Below are positions 1 through 11,591 of a stretch of DNA of 64,000 bases, piece after piece (position 1 is the first letter of the stretch; the number at the start of each line of letters is the position of its first letter). Below the pieces are notes generated by a model. It did no database searches, was not told where the DNA came from, and saw nothing but the letters and a program-made list of their open reading frames with translations. The position numbers were made by a program, and so were the translations under genes. The stretch is from Silene conica (lineage: Eukaryota > Streptophyta > Magnoliopsida > Caryophyllales > Caryophyllaceae): assembly GCA_029255685.2 (NCBI GenBank), contig CM055318.2, forward strand, positions 18,605,001-18,669,000, written 5' to 3'.

Positions 1-1045
1 ACTGAATGAATTTAAAGTCCCCTGCAAAATGTACATCAAATTTCCTATTTAAATCAGGCAGGTATATAATAGTCGGAGTGCAATTTAGCAGTAAGTGGAT
101 TACACATTTGATGTACTATATTAGATGATTAGTTCCTGAGCATTAAGATAACGTTTTTGAGTTTTGTTTTAAAAATTATGAGTTTTGTTATGAAGTTTCT
201 GAGTTTATTTAGTTAAGCATTAAACTGAAAAAAAATACATATAAGCTCAGAAAATTTGAGTTTTAACAAGGACTTCTGTAACTGGTAAGTTTAACATATT
301 TCAAACTAGGGTTCTAACGTCTGTCTAGAGAACACACATTAAAATTCTATATTTCCAATCTTACAGTGAGATGGTTTTTTATCAAGTATTATGTCTTCTT
401 CTCATGATAAAGAAATACAGAGTAGTATAGAATATTATCACGTGTCCCCGGGGCTATAGAAAAACACAAAACATGGGACGATAGAGAGCACAAATAACAT
501 ATATGCCAAGGTTTTCCAACAATCAATTCTTATCACCGCAATAACTTATCCAAAAAGGGAGCGGGTGGGCAAGAAACAATAAGTCTATTGTACGACGGTT
601 TCACAATAAGATTATCATGAAACCACCTCACTCATAGATCAAGCAACAAACAGCCAAGATACGATATATTAGTTCCCACATTGGTATACATTCGCTAAGA
701 TTATTGGACAGAGGAGTGCCTGAAAAGTAATAAGGTGGAGTTGAATGTGATGATGTTGTCGAATGCCAGATTACTTTAGCGATATAAATTACCTGGGCTG
801 GGCAAGGAGTGAGTCCACATTCTTTGAGATAAGATATTCCGCATTATAGCAAGAATGCTAAACTTGGCAAAGCTGGTTTCCAGCAAGGTTCAGGAATGCT
901 GCCTTAATGAGTTCATTACTTCATGCAGTAACCATCCACCTTGAAGGTCGGCTTATTTTCAAATCTGTCAGGCAAACTGGTTTTCAGTCAAACAAACTTA
1001 CTTCTCACCTCTTACCAAAAATGGTATGAACAATGGAGGGTCAAG
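1..1045. other. Intergenic region downstream of the PPR gene
   Basis: I see no gene, RNA or recognisable mobile element here. The stretch is AT-rich. The part nearest 1045 should hold the 3' untranslated region of the PPR gene, which runs leftward. Confidence 0.5.
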
Positions 1046-2881
1046 CTAGGTTAAATCTTGCATGAGCTTGAACATATTCTTTGAGATAAGATCTCTTTGC
1101 AACAATTGATCCCAGAAGAGTCCCAAAATCTTGTTCTCACCAGAATTAGAAGCACTAAAGTCCCTATATATTTTCAGAGTTACATTTAATCTTCTCTTGT
1201 ACATTTCATCCAACATCTTAGAAAACACTGCAGTCTTCCCTTGTTTAAAATACGCAAACGCCAAGCTCGTGTATACAATGCTGTCTCCCTTGATACCTTT
1301 CTTTTCCATACAATCAAATATTCTTTTGGCACATTCAATCCTATTCTTCTTACAAAGACATCTAATTAGAGCTCGATACACCGAAATATCGACAATAACA
1401 CCGCTCTCTCCAAGCCCACTGTGAAATCTTTCTATTGCCTCTTCATGATTCTGTTTACAATAACAATCTACAATCCAAGAATAGGTAGATGAACTAGGAG
1501 TGAATCCTGCATTAAGCATTTCTAGAAGCATCTCCTTTGCACTATGTATTTCCATCATTTTGCAGAAACCGTGTATTAGAGCTTTGTATGTGTACTGGTC
1601 AAGCTTCAACCCACCCTCTAACATTTTGTTCTTGATCTCTAAGGCAGAGGCCATGTCTCCTATTTTACAATAAGCATTAATCAAGGTATTGCATGTGATA
1701 TTGTCGGGTTCAAGCTGCCTTTCACTCATCTCATGCAAGATCTTGTTAGCATCCCTTATCCTACCTAGCTCACACAACTTGCGTAGAATTGAGTTATAAG
1801 TTGCAACCCCTGGACTTATACCCTTAGCCTCCATCACGTGGCGCAATCTAAATGCTTCTTCTAGGTCATTGGCTCGACAATATCCGTCAATCAAAGTGGT
1901 GTACGTCACAATGTTAGGACTTACACTTTTAATATCATTGAAAAGCCTCAAAGCCTCCCGCGTTTTACCTTGCTTACAATAACCAAATATTAAGCTATTA
2001 TACGTCACGATATCAGGAGCCACACCTGCCTTTTCCATCCTATCTTGAACCACCAACGCTTCATAATGCTTACCCTTCCTCACATACAAATAAATCATCG
2101 AGTTATAAGTGAAAATGTCAGGCACTATGCAGTTATCTTCAATCTCATTCCATAACTCTTCTGCCTTCTCCACCTCACCAGACTTGCAACAACCATTAAT
2201 CAATACATTATACACATGAAGATTCGGAACCACCCCAAGTTTCAACATACATTTGTACATCTTCCACATCATAGCAATGGACCTCGTCTTTACTAGCGAA
2301 TTCAAAAGCACGGTACAAGCATGCAAATGAGGCTGAATCCTATGAATCTTCATATGCTCAAGCACTAGAATTGCATCATGGGTCATATTACAATTAGCAT
2401 AATATATGACCAACCAACTCAATATCTGCGAATTCAAATCAGGGTCATCATAGGCAGCAAAAAGAGCTCTCAAAACAGTGGGAGAAGACAGCAAATTCTT
2501 AAGGGCAGTTTTCTCAACCAGCTTTTGTGCAACCCTAAAATGCTTGTGTTTAGTTAACAGATGAACCATATACCAAGTATACTGAAGTGAATGTTTATAA
2601 CCAGGAATTTTTTCAGCCCATTCATAAAATGCCCAACAGCTATGTAATCCTAACGACACGTTCGACAACACTTTCTCAATTACTGTTGAGCTCAAAGCAG
2701 AAGCAATTTGGGGTCTCAGTAGTTGGCCCCAATTTCCCTTAACTACAACTGCAGTTAAACATTCAACAAACCTAGTCTCCCTCGACACGGAAATCAGCCT
2801 CGGCATGATATAATTTGATGAAAAATGTTGAACCATGGTAAAATAAAAAAAAATGTAATCTTTTGAATTGGGTTCATTCAA
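1046..2881 (-). CDS. P-class pentatricopeptide repeat protein, 611 aa
   Basis: A single uninterrupted frame of 611 codons encodes a chain of about a dozen 35-residue PPR motifs, roughly residues 155-570. Typical motif cores are VPDIFTYNSMIYLYVRKGK, APDIVTYNSLIFGYCKQGK and SPNIVTYTTLIDGYCRAND. The motifs are all of P type, with no E, DYW or SMR domain, and the gene has no intron, which is usual for plant PPR genes. Family members bind organellar RNA in sequence-specific fashion and affect its stability, splicing or translation; the target here cannot be read from the sequence. The first methionine may not be the true start: residues 1-25 are unusual and Met16 or Met26 are good alternatives. 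The architecture resembles Arabidopsis At5g38730, and the neighbouring RRP7 gene supports that match (recalled, not searched). Confidence 0.93.
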   Translation of the reverse strand: MNEPNSKDYIFFYFTMVQHFSSNYIMPRLISVSRETRFVECLTAVVVKGNWGQLLRPQIASALSSTVIEKVLSNVSLGLHSCWAFYEWAEKIPGYKHSLQYTWYMVHLLTKHKHFRVAQKLVEKTALKNLLSSPTVLRALFAAYDDPDLNSQILSWLVIYYANCNMTHDAILVLEHMKIHRIQPHLHACTVLLNSLVKTRSIAMMWKMYKCMLKLGVVPNLHVYNVLINGCCKSGEVEKAEELWNEIEDNCIVPDIFTYNSMIYLYVRKGKHYEALVVQDRMEKAGVAPDIVTYNSLIFGYCKQGKTREALRLFNDIKSVSPNIVTYTTLIDGYCRANDLEEAFRLRHVMEAKGISPGVATYNSILRKLCELGRIRDANKILHEMSERQLEPDNITCNTLINAYCKIGDMASALEIKNKMLEGGLKLDQYTYKALIHGFCKMMEIHSAKEMLLEMLNAGFTPSSSTYSWIVDCYCKQNHEEAIERFHSGLGESGVIVDISVYRALIRCLCKKNRIECAKRIFDCMEKKGIKGDSIVYTSLAFAYFKQGKTAVFSKMLDEMYKRRLNVTLKIYRDFSASNSGENKILGLFWDQLLQRDLISKNMFKLMQDLT

Positions 2882-3205
2882 GATTGCAGCTTTAACCTGT
2901 TTTCATTTTCTTCTGTTTATCATCAATCTGTCAAAATAAAATTAGGGTCTTTTTAGTTGCAAATTAAAAAGGGAATTAGTGATGGAAAAAATGGAAATTC
3001 CAATTTCCCCCAGGTTCTCAAGGTTTGATTTTGATGCTTTGATTCAATTAACATACAGGAATTGGAAAATGAAGCATGAGAAAGTAAGAAAATTTATAAG
3101 TACCTAAGGCGGATCCAGGATTCGAGAGAAGGAGTGGCAAAGTACGAAGAAAAAAATTATACATTAAATTCTAATATCGTCAATACATAATAATATAATT
3201 ACAAC
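2882..3205. other. Short spacer with a possible hAT element terminus
   Basis: Contains the upstream region of the PPR gene. Around 3106-3140 it carries AAGGCGGATCCAGGATTCGA, a sequence like that at the ends of many plant hAT elements. It lies just outside the transposase remnant, so it may be one end of that element. I could not find a matching opposite end. Confidence 0.4.
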
Positions 3206-3206
3206 T

Positions 3207-4004
3207 TTAGCAACAAATAGCTAACTCTTCCTTATGAGACACATCACTAGACTCATCGGCTAATAGCCCAAAAAAATCACCATTTAGATCCTCAATAATA
3301 AGTTTAGTAGTCTCAAGGGCACAACATTCAATTAGTTCCCTTTGAATGGTTGGGCAAGTAACTTGGTGGTTTTCCGGAGACTTAGCAAGAACAACTTTAG
3401 CAACACTTTCACTATTTTGAACAAACCAATCCAAAAGTTCAAGGAAATTACCCTTATTATTTGACTTTCCACTTTCACTATATCCCCTAAATGCTAATCC
3501 TTGTCTTAAAAGAAATCTTAAACAAGAAAGAGAGCGTAACAAGCGGGATTTATAGAGACTCCTTGCTTCATCACTTACTTTTTCAACTATCTCTATTATT
3601 GATGCTTGTTTATTAATGAAATATCCGTACTTTTCTTTAGCTACATTGTGAACACTACTACCTTTCCCAACATGTTTTTTAAATCTCACCAACGCATTTT
3701 GCCAACTCCTATACCCTCCAATCTCAAACACATTAGCTCCCGGAATACTTGTAGGCTCTTTGAACAAGTAACAATAAAAGCAAAAGGCGCCATCATTTTG
3801 CTCACTATATTCTAGCCAATCATATTTATCATACCAAGTAGTTTTGAAACGACGCATTTTATTACCTTGGAAAGATTGAGGAAAATCACCATTGGGTCTA
3901 GGTCTACAAGGACCCTTTCCGATATATATCCTTCTCAAGACATCTCGATCATTCACCCGATAAGATGATATTGGCAAACGATTTCCCGGACATAAATAAG
4001 ACAC
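3207..4004 (-). pseudogene. hAT-type transposase remnant (TTF zinc finger / DUF4371, ZMYM1-like)
   Basis: This 265-codon frame begins inside the family's conserved N-terminal block: a VNDRDVLRRIYIGKGPCRP segment, then an RRFKTTWYDKYDWLEYSE zinc-finger region with paired cysteines (CFYCYLF). It continues into the DUF4371 part (FLLRQGLAFRGYSES) and stops just after the LLADESSDVSHKEELAICC segment. Full-length relatives are about 700-800 residues, so the catalytic core and C-terminal dimerisation domain are missing. The natural N terminus is also absent, so the ATG is probably internal. This looks like a deletion derivative of a domesticated-looking plant hAT family, not an active gene. Confidence 0.85.
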
Positions 4005-5467
4005 TAGTAATTATTATATACTTAAAAGCAATCAATTTCCAACATTTCAAAAGTCAACTCCACTAATTTTCTTCTTTTTACAGCTTCTTCTGCTAATCTG
4101 AATTTTTCCAACATCTAATCAATACTTTCTGGAATAATTCTTACTGCAATAATTTGTCAGATTGGCGTATTGCTTCAAATAATTGCTTTAGGTATGAATT
4201 ATGATCATCCACTGTTTTCTGATGATTTTTTTGTATGTATTGGGGTATTGCTTCAAATATAAAACTGGAAAAATAGAAAAGATTTCAATTTCTCAAATTT
4301 TCAATTTGTCAAATTTCAATTTGTCAGATTTCTATATACACTCAAGCAATTACACAAATAGATTAAGTGATTAACAAAATAATAATAACAATTAAACAAA
4401 ATAACCAAACATTCAATCAAAATCAAATAATCAAATAATCAATAATCAAATTTTGGGAAAAAGTTATGAACAATGAACATACCGAAAAGGGCTGAGGGCG
4501 GCCGGCGACTTGGCGAGGCGGCGGCTGATAGAGGGGAGATTGGGGGTTGTATATTTAGGGTTTTAGTTTGATGTATGTTTGTTATGAGGGTTGGGGTTGA
4601 TACGTTGATTCCAGCTTGTTTTTTCTCTGTATTTCATTTTTCTTTTTTTTTTCTCACGTGAGGGCAAATACCTTCACTATCCAGTATCCACCCCAAATTC
4701 GCCCGTCTACCTTAGAATATTCCCCAAATGAATTTGAAGTAAATGAACGTCTGAGGACAGTAAGAGCAGGGACTGTGTGTTGTGATGTGTTTTTGTTGCT
4801 TCAGATGAGCGAGCAAATGGAGAGGGACTTGTTATTCTTGAATCTTGAGTGAAATTTGTGAATAAGAAAAAGGTTGTTCTCGGCATTTGGATCTCGTCCT
4901 GGCCTGTGAATAGAGTCTTCGAGAGAAATTTACAAAGTTACTCGCTCAGTGTAAGTTAGAGAAGGTAAGCTCGGAGGAAACGCTACCATGGAGCCAGAAG
5001 ATCTGGGCATATTTATTTACTATGGTATTTAGAATATTTTATTGGGAAATTTTTAAATATCAAACAAGATTTTTATTGATTTTTTTTCAAAACTCGATTT
5101 ATCGAAAGATAATGAGGGTGGAATTGATAATTTGGGTGTAATGAAGCAAAATTGTAAATTACGATTAGTTAAGGGATTATGATTTTATACACGTGTGATT
5201 TGTAGAAAAAGTAAGGTTATGTTGTAGAATTTTTTAAAATATAGGGTTACCTTATAGAAAATCTCAAAATTCAATTTTTGATGTCACATACTTAACGGAC
5301 ACAATTGACGGAAAAACAATCATGGGTCACGACAATATGTAGGAAAAACAATCATGGGTCACGACAATACGTATTAATAAAGTTGAGGGTTACCATGTGT
5401 CATCTCTGAAAAATAGAGTTACCGCGTAGAATTTAAAAAAACACGGGGTTATCATGTAGAATAAACC
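4005..5467. other. AT-rich intergenic region, probable hAT element 5' portion
   Basis: No convincing gene. A GC-rich patch at about 4495-4560 could be the 5' untranslated region of the hAT remnant. A 32-bp unit containing AATCATGGGTCACGACAATA is tandemly duplicated at 5310-5373. Short frames here are not supported by any family resemblance. Confidence 0.4.
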
Positions 5468-5652
5468 TGTTGTGAAATAAAGACGGGAGAGAATTGTAAA
5501 GAGAAAGTGAGAGAGACCGAAGTAGGTTCTCATTCCATTATGAGGAGTATATATACATATACAACGAGATAGAGTTTCCATAAGATAAAACACTCTAAGA
5601 TATTATAAGATATGGACATCCATATAATATTATACTATAATATTTCATAACA
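5468..5652 (-). repeat. 3' LTR of the retrotransposon
   Basis: 185 bp bounded by TGTTGTG and CATAACA on the plus strand. The adjoining ACTCCCCCTTGGATG is the reverse complement of a polypurine tract, which identifies this copy as the 3' LTR. Confidence 0.92.
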
Positions 5653-6233
5653 CTCCCCCTTGGATGTCCATCACTGAAAAAGATGCCTCGTTAAAAACCT
5701 TCCTAGAAAACCTCGTGGGAAAACACTAGTAAAGGAAAAGAGTACATTAATCTTCAAACACGCATAGCAAAGCTGCCTCGTTAAAACCTTTCCGTGGAAA
5801 ACCCAGTGGGACAAAACCATAGCTAAGGAAAAAGAGTACAGCGCGTGTTACTCCCCCTGATGATGACATAACTTGATAAATCTTGAAATGATCCATGCTT
5901 TGATATAAATTCTCGATCGTTGAAGTAATACCCATTGTAGTTAATAGACTTGAATCTCCGGTCAATAGAAATCCATGACAGTTTCGATATCACATTTCTT
6001 TGATAACTCACACTCTGGATATAATCATTTCATAACAAATCTTGGATCTTCATTTCAGTTGATACTTCCACAAAAATGATTCTTCTCCACAAAAACGACA
6101 TGACATTATATGTCGAAAATAACTGTCATCTCAACAATAATGACGATCATGACTATAGCGTAATAATGCGCTTATATTGCTACCTCGTTAAAAACCTTGC
6201 CAGGAAAAATCCGTTGGGACAAAAACCTAGTCG

Positions 6234-6979
6234 AAGGGAAAAAGAGTGTAGCCATCATTCCTTAATTCCTTGTATTAAAGAGATTCAATGCGATAATTAT
6301 TGAATAAATCATCCAATACCTTTGAGCTATTTTCTTTGCTAAACCATATATTTATTGATTGACATCCTCATTGTAGATTTTAACTACAATATTTTCCAAT
6401 CGTTATACTAGTTCTGGGCCATAAAATAATTTTGCATGTTTAGCATAAAGCTCAATTAAATAATATTCTCATATGCTCAAACTTCAAGTTGAGATAATAA
6501 TAGTTTCCTTGAAGTAACTCTATATGAGTTTGAATTTTCAATTTTGGAAATAATCACGATAACCTTTCAATCGTGTCGCAGAGGTTCATATATAATCCCG
6601 AGTTCCCAAGACTCAATAAATCATCACCATTTGATGATCATTTATAAGAGGCTCCTATAAGGAGTTATCCTCGTTACAGTATCTCATATGATAACGTTTC
6701 TCCTTTTACACATTTATCAAATAATAACAATATAATTAATCACGTGCATGCATATGATATGTAACTAATTATATTCAACATTCTAAAACAAATAACAATG
6801 TAAATATTAAAACTAAATGCAATGATGAACTTAATCTTAAAAATGCACATGATGATGACTCGATAATGCAAACTGTACAATTTTGTTTTCAATATTCATA
6901 GCTTAGATTGCCTTCCGGTCAATAAGTAGACTTCACGTCTCTGAACTCATTCATAATCATTGATTATGTGTCGACAATA
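6234..6979 (+). repeat. Left arm of 745-bp inverted repeat inside the LTR element
   Basis: This stretch recurs as its reverse complement at 9688-10432. By eye I count about five substitutions and one single-base indel, so identity is near 99%. Outward the match ends at AAGGG/CCCTT (6234/10432); inward it ends at GTCGACAATA (6979/9688). In the element's own orientation this copy sits where the 3' non-coding part of a Copia element is expected. Confidence 0.93.
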
Positions 6980-7276
6980 CAATATATTCATATTGTATTT
7001 TGGACTTGAAGTTTCATAGGGAAACACCTCATACTATCTTGGGCCTGAAGTTCCAAAAGATTTATTTTAAAAAGATGGGGAGATATGATATTCATATTGT
7101 ATTTTGGACTTGAAATTCATAAGTTTATAATGTATAAGGCAAGTGGCTAAAAGTCCACATGAAAGCTAGTGGCCAAAGTTCACAACTGCGATTTTGATAC
7201 GCATTTGAGTTTTAAATGAATAAAACGGTTTTATTTAAGGGAAATTATTTCAAAATTGATTATTGTTCACCTAAAG

Positions 7277-7480
7277 TTGAACAGTATAATGAGATTTGAA
7301 ATTAGATCCATTCTTGGAAGTGAATGTGACATCTCATAAAGGGTCTTTTGGTGACAGAGATCGGAAACATGTAATAACAATAATGAGAATAGTATAATGA
7401 GATTTGAAATTGGATCCATTCTTAGGAGTGAATGTGACATCTCATAAAGGCTTTGTTGGTGACAGAGATCGAAAACATGG
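7277..7480 (+). repeat. Two-copy tandem repeat, about 110 bp unit
   Basis: The unit beginning AGTATAATGAGATTTGAAAT and ending in GGTGACAGAGATCG is present twice in a row, with a few substitutions. Confidence 0.8.
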
Positions 7481-7974
7481 CATAATGAAAAAACCCAGTA
7501 AAAGGACACATCATATTATTTTGAGTCAAAATTCATTTCATTTAAAGTAATGAAAGTCGGGTGAGACTCATATATGCTCGAAATTTGATACGATAAAGCA
7601 TAAATTATTATGGGTTGAAATTTTGACATTCACACTATGGCCTGAAGTTCATAGCGTTTGCAAATAATGAAATTATGGCTCGAATTATGACCGGAAGTTC
7701 ATGAATTTTACAAATATTAAAATTGTGGCATGAAGTTCACAGTGTTCGCAATTTATTTTTGTATACGGTGATACATTTTATTTATTAAAACAAAAATAAA
7801 GTCGGGATTTATTCATGAATGTCAAAAACTCATAAATTATGGCATATGGGATTTTGCAATGATGCAATATACTTTTCATTTCACTCATATAATGTAGTCT
7901 TGAAGACACATATCGTGAAAAAAAAAATGTTTTGAGTGAAATTATTATTTATTGGGAGTAAATTATGTCAACGA

Positions 7975-8140
7975 TAGTCCTTATATATAAGGACGTGGTG
8001 TGTTTATTATGAAACACTTATATTCATATCAAAAGTGGATATTTACTATACTCTTGAAAGAAAGAGGACGTGGTGTGTTTATCTTGAAACACTTGTATTC
8101 CTATCAAAAGTGGATATTTACTATACTCTTGAAAGAAAGG
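7975..8140 (+). repeat. Two-copy tandem repeat, about 77 bp unit
   Basis: The unit GGACGTGGTGTGTTTAT ... TACTATACTCTTGAAAGAAA occurs twice head to tail, inside the retrotransposon spacer. Confidence 0.8.
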
Positions 8141-8235
8141 TGTTAGTGTGACGCTCATAGGGCATTATGAGGTAAATTGTTGGAAAAATACAACTAATTT
8201 TTAAGTTGTTGGAACCTTTGTGGTTAAGAGAATAA

Positions 8236-9075
8236 TTGATTCGTAAGTTAAATTATGATCAATTTACATATATAATAATTATCATGTTATACGACACATT
8301 AAAAGGATGTGATAAACATGAATATGTCATCATTGTATATGTTGACGATTATAATTATTGGTCATTTGAGAAAACTCAAAGAGGAATATATTTCCTATTG
8401 ATGAGTCTTGCCTACATATATGGGACACTTCTTGTGTCATTTGTCACATCAATTATCAGGTTGAATAAAATATTGCTGACAACAAATTTAGCATGCGAAA
8501 TATAGTCAACTTGGGGTGGCGTGTGATAAGTGAAATTATTGAGACACAGCCGGTTCTTATTAAAGTTTGCCATGAATTAATTGTGGGCAACTTAGAAAGT
8601 TGACATGGAATAATTCAGATGTGACATATTAAGGCCATCCGGATTCTTATTATACCCGCTCCGATAAACCTGAAGTTTATCCTAAGGAAAATATAAGTGC
8701 TGAAACTCTTTCGTGTAAATTTATTAAAAGCAAGACGTTACACGGAGATTGAGTATATTCGATATTTGAGATCTAACAACTACTTGGAGTGTAATAAAGA
8801 ACGTAAATGTTCATTTATGGATTGCCATTATTTAAAGGGGCTTGTAGCCACATAATGATTTTTCTAAGTAGTTATTGTGTGGTAATCACAACTTATTATA
8901 TGAAATCGTTAGTCTCCAAATTGGGCATTGTGATTCAGCACATTTATAATCCAATTGCATTATAAGGTTATTATACAAAAAATGCCAATATAAATTCTCA
9001 TCGGAGATATGAGAAATTAAGGTCTAAAGTGGTTATGGTTTTTACCACCTTAGGGGGAGAATGATAAGGAAAAGC
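8236..9075 (+). pseudogene. Decayed Copia pol fragment, opposite in direction to the host element
   Basis: The frame from 8236 contains EYVIIVYVDDYNYWS, matching the reverse transcriptase YVDD active-site region of Copia elements, and EKTQRG follows it. Further right, near 9050, CTTAGGGGGAGAATGATAAG resembles the LGGEN linker between integrase and reverse transcriptase. These pieces are in reverse order for an intact pol and are interrupted by stops. They lie on the plus strand, while the LTR element reads on the minus strand, so the interior is rearranged. Confidence 0.55.
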
Positions 9076-9687
9076 TGGTAAAAACAAACAAGTATATTAT
9101 CCCTAACTAGACATGATGTTCAACGGTTTGTTTCAAATATGAAATACATCACATAGAGGTTCATGGAATTAAAATGATAGTATTCATTTAATAATGAAGA
9201 TGTATTAATAATACCACTTTGATCATCTTATCAAATATGTGATATGTTCATACAATGAAATCTATGATTTAATTATAGACGGATAGCCCTATATGTGGTA
9301 TAGCGAGCTATAAATTAATCATAGAAAGTTGGTGTAATGAAAATTAGATTCTTGCCAGTTTGAACAACAAACACACAAGAAAGGTAGTGTGAAAGTCATA
9401 TCGGTTCAAATATTTTAAGTAATAAGAAAATGGCAAGCATGAGTAGTTGGTACTCTTACAGAGTAAAGAAGTTTGGATGTCCCGGAAGTGACATAGATAT
9501 CTGAATGATAACAGATGACCTATATAGAAAAGAAATGGTACCGTATATATATTCAGATATCACTAATTCAGTACCGACAATATCACGAGATATTGAAATT
9601 ATATCGATATGGTTAATGAACCGATATGCAATTGCGCGCGGAGTTTAATGGACTAGATAATGGGGATCTTATAAATAAGTCCAATTT

Positions 9688-10432
9688 TATTGTCGACACA
9701 TAATCAATGATTATGAATGAGTTCAGAGACGTGAAGTCTACTTATTGACCGGAAGGCAATCTAAGCTATGAATATTGAAAACAAAGTTGTACAGTTTGCA
9801 TATCGAGTCATCATCATGTGCATTTTTAAGATTAAGTTCATCATTGCATTTAGTTTTAATATTTACATTGTTATTTGTTTTAGAATGTTGAATATAATTA
9901 GTTACATATCATATGCATGCACGTGATTAATTATATTGTTATTATTTGATAAATGTGTAAAAGGAGAAACGTTATCATATGAGATACTGTAACGAGGATA
10001 ACTCCTTATAGGAGCCTCTTATAAATGATCATCAAATGGTGATGATTTATTGAGTTTTGGGAACTCGGGATTATATATGAACCTCTGCGACACGATTGAA
10101 AGGTTATCGTGATTATTTCCAAAATGGAAAATTCAAACTCATATAGAGTTACTTCAAGGAAACTATTATTATCTCAACTTGAAGTTTGAGCATATGAGAA
10201 TATTATTTAATTGAGCTTTATGCTAAACATGCAAAATTATTTTATGGCCCAGAACTAGTATAACGATTGGAAAATATTGTAGTTAAAATCTACAATGAGG
10301 ATGTCAATCAATAAATATATGGTTTAGCAAAGAAAATAGCTCAAAGGTATTGGATGATTTATTCAATAATTATCGCATTTAATCTCTTTAATACAAGGAA
10401 TTAAGGAATGATGGCTACACTCTTTTTCCCTT
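9688..10432 (-). repeat. Right arm of 745-bp inverted repeat inside the LTR element
   Basis: Reverse-complement partner of 6234-6979, separated from it by 2.7 kb. A transcript across both arms would fold into a long double-stranded stem. Confidence 0.93.
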
Positions 10433-10830
10433 TAAAACTTTGAACTTCAGGTCAAAGTCATATTGTATTGATGTGACATTGTGAAATTTACACCCCTTAA
10501 AACTTTGAACTTCAGGTCAAAGTCATAATATGAACATATCTCCCTTATGAGACAGTGTTAAATTTACACCCCTTAAAACTTTGAACTTCAGGGCAAAGTC
10601 ATATAAACATATCTCCCTTATGAGATAGTGTTAAATTTACACCCCTTAAAACTTTGAATTTCAGGTCAAAGTCATATAAACATATCTCCCTTATGAGATA
10701 GTGTTAAATTTACACCCTTAAAACTTTGAATTTCAGGTCAAAGTCATATAAACATATCTCCCTTACGAGATAGTGTTAAATTTACACCCCTTAAAACTTT
10801 GAATTTTAGGTCAAAGTTATAATATATGGA
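10433..10830 (+). repeat. Tandem repeat, about 75 bp x 5-6, in the retrotransposon leader
   Basis: Repeats of CCCCTTAAAACTTTGAACTT followed by CAGGTCAAAGTCATA and CATATCTCCCTTATGAGA. Five or six copies lie between the inverted repeat arm and the 5' LTR. Copies differ by small indels and by single changes such as GAACTT versus GAATTT. Confidence 0.88.
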
Positions 10831-11401
10831 CATATCCCTCATCAAAGTTTTATGATATTGATATGTCCTTTTTCAAAAAGTATTTCCTATGAAATTTCAG
10901 TTCCGAAATAATATGATATTTTACACAACTGATATAATAATCTCATATACATTATAACATCCTTTTAATAGACTATACTAACCAAACTCTTGTTAAATTC
11001 CATAATAATATAATTATAGTTTTACAATGAACCAATATAACATGTGTAAGAAAACGTACCTTATTCAATTGAGAATAGTAGAATAGATCAAATATGAACC
11101 TTTTGATTATTCAAATTTTAAATAATGAATGCATATAAAAATTATAAATTCGGTTACCACCTTATACTCACCCTTGTCGATCTTTACCAATTTCAATGGC
11201 TTCCCGGTCTTCTTGTTATATTCGATAACCGCAAATATGAGGGGCAAGAAATCAAAGCTTATCAAGCAATTGTACTTGATTTAACGAGAACATGGGAAAT
11301 CTTTTTTTTTTTTTTTTTTTTTTTTTTTACGATGTTTGTATTGGAGAATACCTCTTTTCAATAAGTTAAAAAAATTAGCGTAGAGACTCGTGCTGATAAC
11401 G

Positions 11402-11586
11402 TGTTGTGAAATAAAGACGGGAGAGAATTGTAAAGAGAAAGTGAGAGAGACCGAAGTAGGTTCTCATTCCATTATGAGGGGTATATATACATATACAACG
11501 AGATAGAGTTTCCATAAGATAAAACACTATAAGATATTATAAAATATGGACATCCATATAATATTATACTATAATATTTCATAACA
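11402..11586 (-). repeat. 5' LTR of the retrotransposon
   Basis: 185 bp, the same as the 5468-5652 copy apart from about three substitutions. Next to it on the inside lies GACTCGTGCTGATAACG, which on the minus strand gives the primer-binding-like TTATCAGCACGAG seen beside many plant Copia LTRs. Confidence 0.92.
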
Positions 11587-11591
11587 AAACC

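Larger units (their letters stand above)
5468..11586 (-). mobile_element. LTR retrotransposon with intact LTRs and 5-bp target duplication, non-autonomous
   Basis: Two near-identical 185-bp terminal repeats start TGTTGTGAAATAAAG and end CATAACA. The host sequence AAACC is duplicated at 5463-5467 and 11587-11591, which proves a single insertion event. The polypurine tract (AAGGGGGAGTG on the minus strand) abuts the left LTR, and a Copia-style primer-binding stretch (CGTTATCAGCACGAG on the minus strand) abuts the right LTR, so the element reads leftward. The LTRs differ at about 3 positions, indicating recent insertion. No intact gag or pol is present. Inside are a 745-bp inverted repeat, several tandem repeats and decayed pol pieces in the opposite orientation. 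It must rely on proteins from another element. Confidence 0.93.

Noticed and set aside
3207..4004. Domesticated host gene of the ZMYM1 type
   Set aside because: Only about a third of the family length is present, and it stops in the middle of the DUF4371 block.
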